This document shows positions 14,447 to 16,051 of a DNA stretch of 16,051 bases, one piece after another (the stretch's first letter is position 1; every line of letters begins with the position of its first letter). The notes beneath the pieces were generated by a model, which was not told where the DNA came from, made no database searches, and saw nothing but the letters and a program-made list of their open reading frames with translations. The position numbers were made by a program, and so were the translations under genes. This DNA comes from JBAWAP01 sp049589355 (GTDB taxonomy: Bacteria; Chloroflexota; Anaerolineae; VGOG01): contig JBAWAP010000146.1 in NCBI GenBank assembly GCA_049589355.1, positions 1 to 16,051 of the forward strand. Direction: 5' to 3'.

Positions 14447-14644
14447 CCGGTCATCGCCGTCCCTTTGACCGTAGAGCGAAGCTGCCTTGAGATTGGCTTT
14501 GCATAGCTCGAGGTCATCCTTCGGCAGAAGCACCACATGAGCTTTATCCGGCAGTGTGTCTGCAAACTCTGGATGCTCCAGTAGATATAGACTGAACTCC
14601 GTGCTCAATGTCAGGTTCTTCTCGAAAATCTCATCATGAGTCAT
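14345..14644 (-). CDS. DUF5647 family small protein
   Basis: This 99-residue soluble protein matches the DUF5647 pattern known mainly from Chloroflexota and similar genomes: EIFEKNLTLSTEFSLYLLEHPEFADTLP, then HVVLLPKDDLELCKANL, then PLVYVEIERLAPVRSRLVNP. No function is known for the family. ATG 14644 is chosen because GGGAG lies eight bases upstream and the conserved part begins at once; the frame stays open to 14698, but that extension overlaps an ABC-exporter remnant on the other strand. A terminator lies 27 bases past its stop. A second, partial copy of the gene occurs at the right edge of the window (15950-16051), in a direct repeat. Small size and position beside a toxin-antitoxin pair suggest a mobile accessory gene, which is inference. 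Confidence 0.8.
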   Translation of the reverse strand: MTHDEIFEKNLTLSTEFSLYLLEHPEFADTLPDKAHVVLLPKDDLELCKANLKAASLYGQRDGDDRPLVYVEIERLAPVRSRLVNPRVATQAEVEVIAA

Positions 14645-14683
14645 CTTCTCATCTCCCGCTCGTGGTTTTCCCGGTAACTCCTC

Positions 14684-14785
14684 GCCCGGGGCACGCACGA
14701 GGAACTGCTGGACGAAAGCCCCATTTACGCGGAGATTTACTACTCTCAGTTGGAAGGAGAATCGCGGGAGGATTTAGGCAGGTGA
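14684..14785 (+). pseudogene. C-terminal remnant of an ABC exporter (ATP-binding/permease protein)
   Basis: About 33 codons read ARGTHEELLDESPIYAEIYYSQ and on to a TGA at 14783-14785. This is the characteristic tail of fused permease-ATPase exporters (GTHEELL....YAEIY..Q). An in-frame TAA at 14675-14677 and the DUF5647 gene directly to the left show that the rest of the gene is gone. GAGGAG and an ATG at 14798 follow the stop, as if a second gene once began there. Confidence 0.75.
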
Positions 14786-14813
14786 GGAGTACAGCGCATG
14801 AGCGTAAGCGATA

Positions 14814-15272
14814 CTACTTGCACTGCTCTGGCAATGATCGCCAGCGTTCAAGCCGTTCCAGCGTGCGCAGAAACCGCGCTACGGTTCTGATGCGGATACG
14901 TCCGTAGCGACGCAATTCCTGTAAATGATGATCGCCGCTGATAATGTAGCGCGCCCGTCCCTCCACTGCGCAGGAGATAAACATGTCGTCTTTGGGATCA
15001 GCCACCACAACGCCGGAGACTGATGTACCTGGCACGAGTATGGCCTGGCGCGAGAACTGCCCAACGAAGTCCCGAATATCTTGTCCAGTCAAGTGATATT
15101 TCTCTCGGATGCGGGGGCGATTCAGCACATCGGACAACTCGGCGATGGCAGCCGGGCAGGTGACGATCAAAAAATCCCCAGCAATCCAGCGGCGGAGTAG
15201 TGTATCTGGATTACCGCCGCGCTTCAAGGCCGCGCTGACGAGAATGTTGGTATCCACGACGATCCTGAGCAC
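14814..15272 (-). CDS. PIN-domain toxin (ribonuclease) of a toxin-antitoxin pair
   Basis: The 152-residue protein has the PIN fold order and acidic residues of VapC-like and COG1569-type toxins: Asp7 in IVVDTNILVSA, Glu45 in AAIAELSDVLNRP, Asp92/Asp96 in VADPKDDMFISCA and Asp114 in ISGDHHL. Such proteins cut RNA and are held in check by the cognate antitoxin. The antitoxin gene lies immediately upstream, its stop 13 bases before the chosen start, so the two are co-transcribed. GTG 15272 is preferred because GAGG (15281-15284) is eight bases upstream and the family's first strand begins at once. GTG 15281, three codons earlier, is the alternative. The C-terminal ~25 residues are Arg-rich. Confidence 0.88.
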   Translation of the reverse strand: MLRIVVDTNILVSAALKRGGNPDTLLRRWIAGDFLIVTCPAAIAELSDVLNRPRIREKYHLTGQDIRDFVGQFSRQAILVPGTSVSGVVVADPKDDMFISCAVEGRARYIISGDHHLQELRRYGRIRIRTVARFLRTLERLERWRSLPEQCK

Positions 15273-15285
15273 GCCAGACACCTCA

Positions 15286-15540
15286 CTACGCCCAAGTAGA
15301 CGAGGCTCGCACTTCCCGAACCGCCTCAGCCACGTCGTGGAGCACCTCGGCTTCCGAGATCTCGGACGGTACGCGGGCCTGGATCCGGTCCAGAAGGGCC
15401 TCGAACTGCTCTGCCCAGTTCTGATCTAGATGCCGGTAGACCAGGAGACGCTCGGCTGGCCCAAGCTGGTCAACTAAAGACAGCACCTGCTCGAAGCCAA
15501 TACTCAACTGCAATGTCACCTGACCAGTGTTCTTGTCCAT
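15286..15540 (-). CDS. Antitoxin partner of the PIN toxin
   Basis: This 84-residue protein starts with a short beta-type segment (TGQVTLQLSI). A helical stretch VLSLVDQLGPAERLLVYRHLD follows, typical of antitoxins preceding PIN toxins, and then an acidic tail (EISEAEVLHDVAEAVREVRA). I recognise the pattern and gene order but not a named antitoxin family. ATG 15540 has GAGG nine bases upstream. The frame is open for about 120 codons more upstream, but that part lies across the promoter and the repeat and is not credible. A promoter with a TGCTA-CA-TAGCA palindrome lies directly upstream, fitting the autoregulation usual for such pairs. Confidence 0.8.
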   Translation of the reverse strand: MDKNTGQVTLQLSIGFEQVLSLVDQLGPAERLLVYRHLDQNWAEQFEALLDRIQARVPSEISEAEVLHDVAEAVREVRASSTWA

Positions 15541-15559
15541 AGCTGTCCACCTCACAAAG

Positions 15560-15588
15560 ATTATAGCGCAAAAAATGCTACATAGCAA
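15560..15588 (-). promoter_or_regulatory. Promoter of the toxin-antitoxin pair with palindromic operator candidate
   Basis: On the minus strand TTGCTA (15583-15588) and a perfect TATAAT (15560-15565) are 17 bases apart. The palindrome TGCTA-CA-TAGCA (15576-15587) overlaps the -35 and spacer, where an antitoxin or toxin-antitoxin complex could block transcription. Confidence 0.75.
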
Positions 15589-15629
15589 ATGCACATCTGA
15601 TTCATCGAAAGACTGGAGAGCACACCTTG

Positions 15630-15743
15630 ATGTTCGGCGGCAGACACATGCGCGGTCTCGCTCAAGAGGCTGCCAAACCCATAGAGGTTGGCAGGACGCT
15701 GCGCCGCCTGCTGACGTATTTCCGCCCCTTCCGCGTCCTGCTG
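15630..15743 (+). pseudogene. N-terminal remnant of an ABC exporter
   Basis: About 38 codons read MFGGRHMRGLAQEAAKPIEV then GRTLRRLLTYFRPFRVLLLAL. This is the typical start of a fused permease-ATPase exporter, ending inside its first membrane span. GGAG lies about 11 bases upstream. At 15743 the sequence changes to the DUF92 3' end in a different reading frame, so the exporter is cut off. It may have been the downstream partner of the exporter whose tail remains at 14684-14785. Confidence 0.72.
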
Positions 15744-15834
15744 CTGGCGCTGGCTGAACAACGATTGGGTCAACTTCGGCAGCTCCATCGTGGGCAGTTT
15801 GATGGCCGGCTTTTTGGGGTGGCTTGTCTTTTGA
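15743..15834 (+). pseudogene. Second copy of the DUF92 gene 3' end
   Basis: The segment encodes WRWLNNDWVNF, then SSIVGSLMAGFLGWLVF and a stop, matching the last codons of the DUF92 gene with few changes. It has no start or upstream part of its own. Retention of the frame despite 5% divergence is probably chance over this short length. Confidence 0.85.
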
Positions 15835-15880
15835 TAGCGGGAGATGGCCGTGACGAGCAGAGCGCGGCCTAAGCTGTACC

Positions 15881-15923
15881 AAAAACGAAGGCCACGAAAG
15901 CACTTCGCGTCTTTCGTGGCCTT
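15881..15923 (-). terminator. Second copy of the DUF5647 terminator
   Basis: AAGGCCACGAAA (15888-15899) and TTTCGTGGCCTT... (15912-15923) keep the full 12-bp stem of the first copy, and the five-T tract on the minus strand is preserved. Sequence changes between the copies fall in the loop, not the stem. Confidence 0.78.
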
Positions 15924-15949
15924 TCGCTTGAATGGTCGCAATCGCCTGG

Positions 15950-16051
15950 TCAGGCAGCGATAACTTCCACTTCAGCCTGGGTAACCACCCTGGGATTCAC
16001 CAATCTGGAGCGAACAGGTGCCAATCTCTCGATCTCTACATGGACCAGAGG
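15950..16051 (-). CDS. DUF5647 family protein, second copy, 5' part outside window
   Basis: The last 33 codons are visible (PLVHVEIERLAPVRSRLVNP and on to the end) with an intact stop at 15950. Only two residues differ from the first copy (Tyr to His, Ala to Val), and the frame is unbroken up to the edge. It is therefore likely, but not shown, that this copy is an intact gene. Confidence 0.75.
   Translation of the reverse strand, partial: PLVHVEIERLAPVRSRLVNPRVVTQAEVEVIAA

Larger units (their letters stand above)
15743..16051. repeat. Direct repeat, second copy, cut by window edge
   Basis: It matches 14137-14446 at about 95% identity and carries the DUF92 tail, the terminator and the 3' part of DUF5647. 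The distance between copies is 1606 bases. The stretch 15541-15949 has no intact gene: it holds a promoter, the ABC remnant and this repeat. Confidence 0.92.

Noticed and set aside
15541..15903. N-terminal extension of the antitoxin frame
   Set aside because: It crosses the promoter, the ABC remnant and the direct repeat. ATG 15540 has a ribosome site and gives a normal antitoxin length.

Overview
The window looks like a chromosomal segment of a moderately GC-rich bacterium, most likely a member of the Chloroflexota (Anaerolineae-like). That placement is inference. It rests on lipoproteins with long Pro/Thr stalks, a subtilase carrying Kelch and DUF11-type domains, several families of small intergenic repeats, a DUF5647 gene, and PIN-type toxin-antitoxin genes. 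No rRNA, tRNA or CRISPR array was recognised.

Left part (1-6190). A very large secreted subtilisin-like protease gene runs leftward from 4043 and leaves the window at base 1. It shares a 190-bp divergent promoter region with a rightward pair: a DUF3048 (YerB-like) lipoprotein and a YjbQ-family protein. A hairpin-rich, gene-free spacer follows (5934-6190).

Middle part (6191-13221), all leftward. In reading order from the right these are: a winged-helix regulator; a PlsC-like acyltransferase homologue with an altered active-site motif, followed by a terminator; an M24 (creatinase/Xaa-Pro peptidase) protein and a hydantoinase-type amidohydrolase as a pair; a lipoprotein with a Pro/Thr stalk and an FGE-sulfatase (SUMF1) domain; and a DUF429-SnoaL fusion protein. 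Palindromes that could be operators lie just upstream of the last two genes.

Right part (13222-16051). A rightward DUF92 membrane protein gene is divergent from the winged-helix regulator. Beyond it the sequence is rearranged: a leftward DUF5647 gene, the last ~33 codons of an ABC exporter, a leftward antitoxin-PIN toxin pair, the first ~38 codons of an ABC exporter, and then a ~95% identical second copy of the DUF92 3' end, its terminator and the DUF5647 3' end. The simplest reading is a tandem duplication of ~1.6 kb. Its join lies in a 12-14 base microhomology shared by the ABC and DUF92 genes. The window ends inside the second copy.

The most notable points are the rearranged toxin-antitoxin region, the DUF429-SnoaL fusion, the acyltransferase homologue lacking the HX4D pair, and a protease gene that has absorbed three different small repeat families in frame, at or near domain borders.
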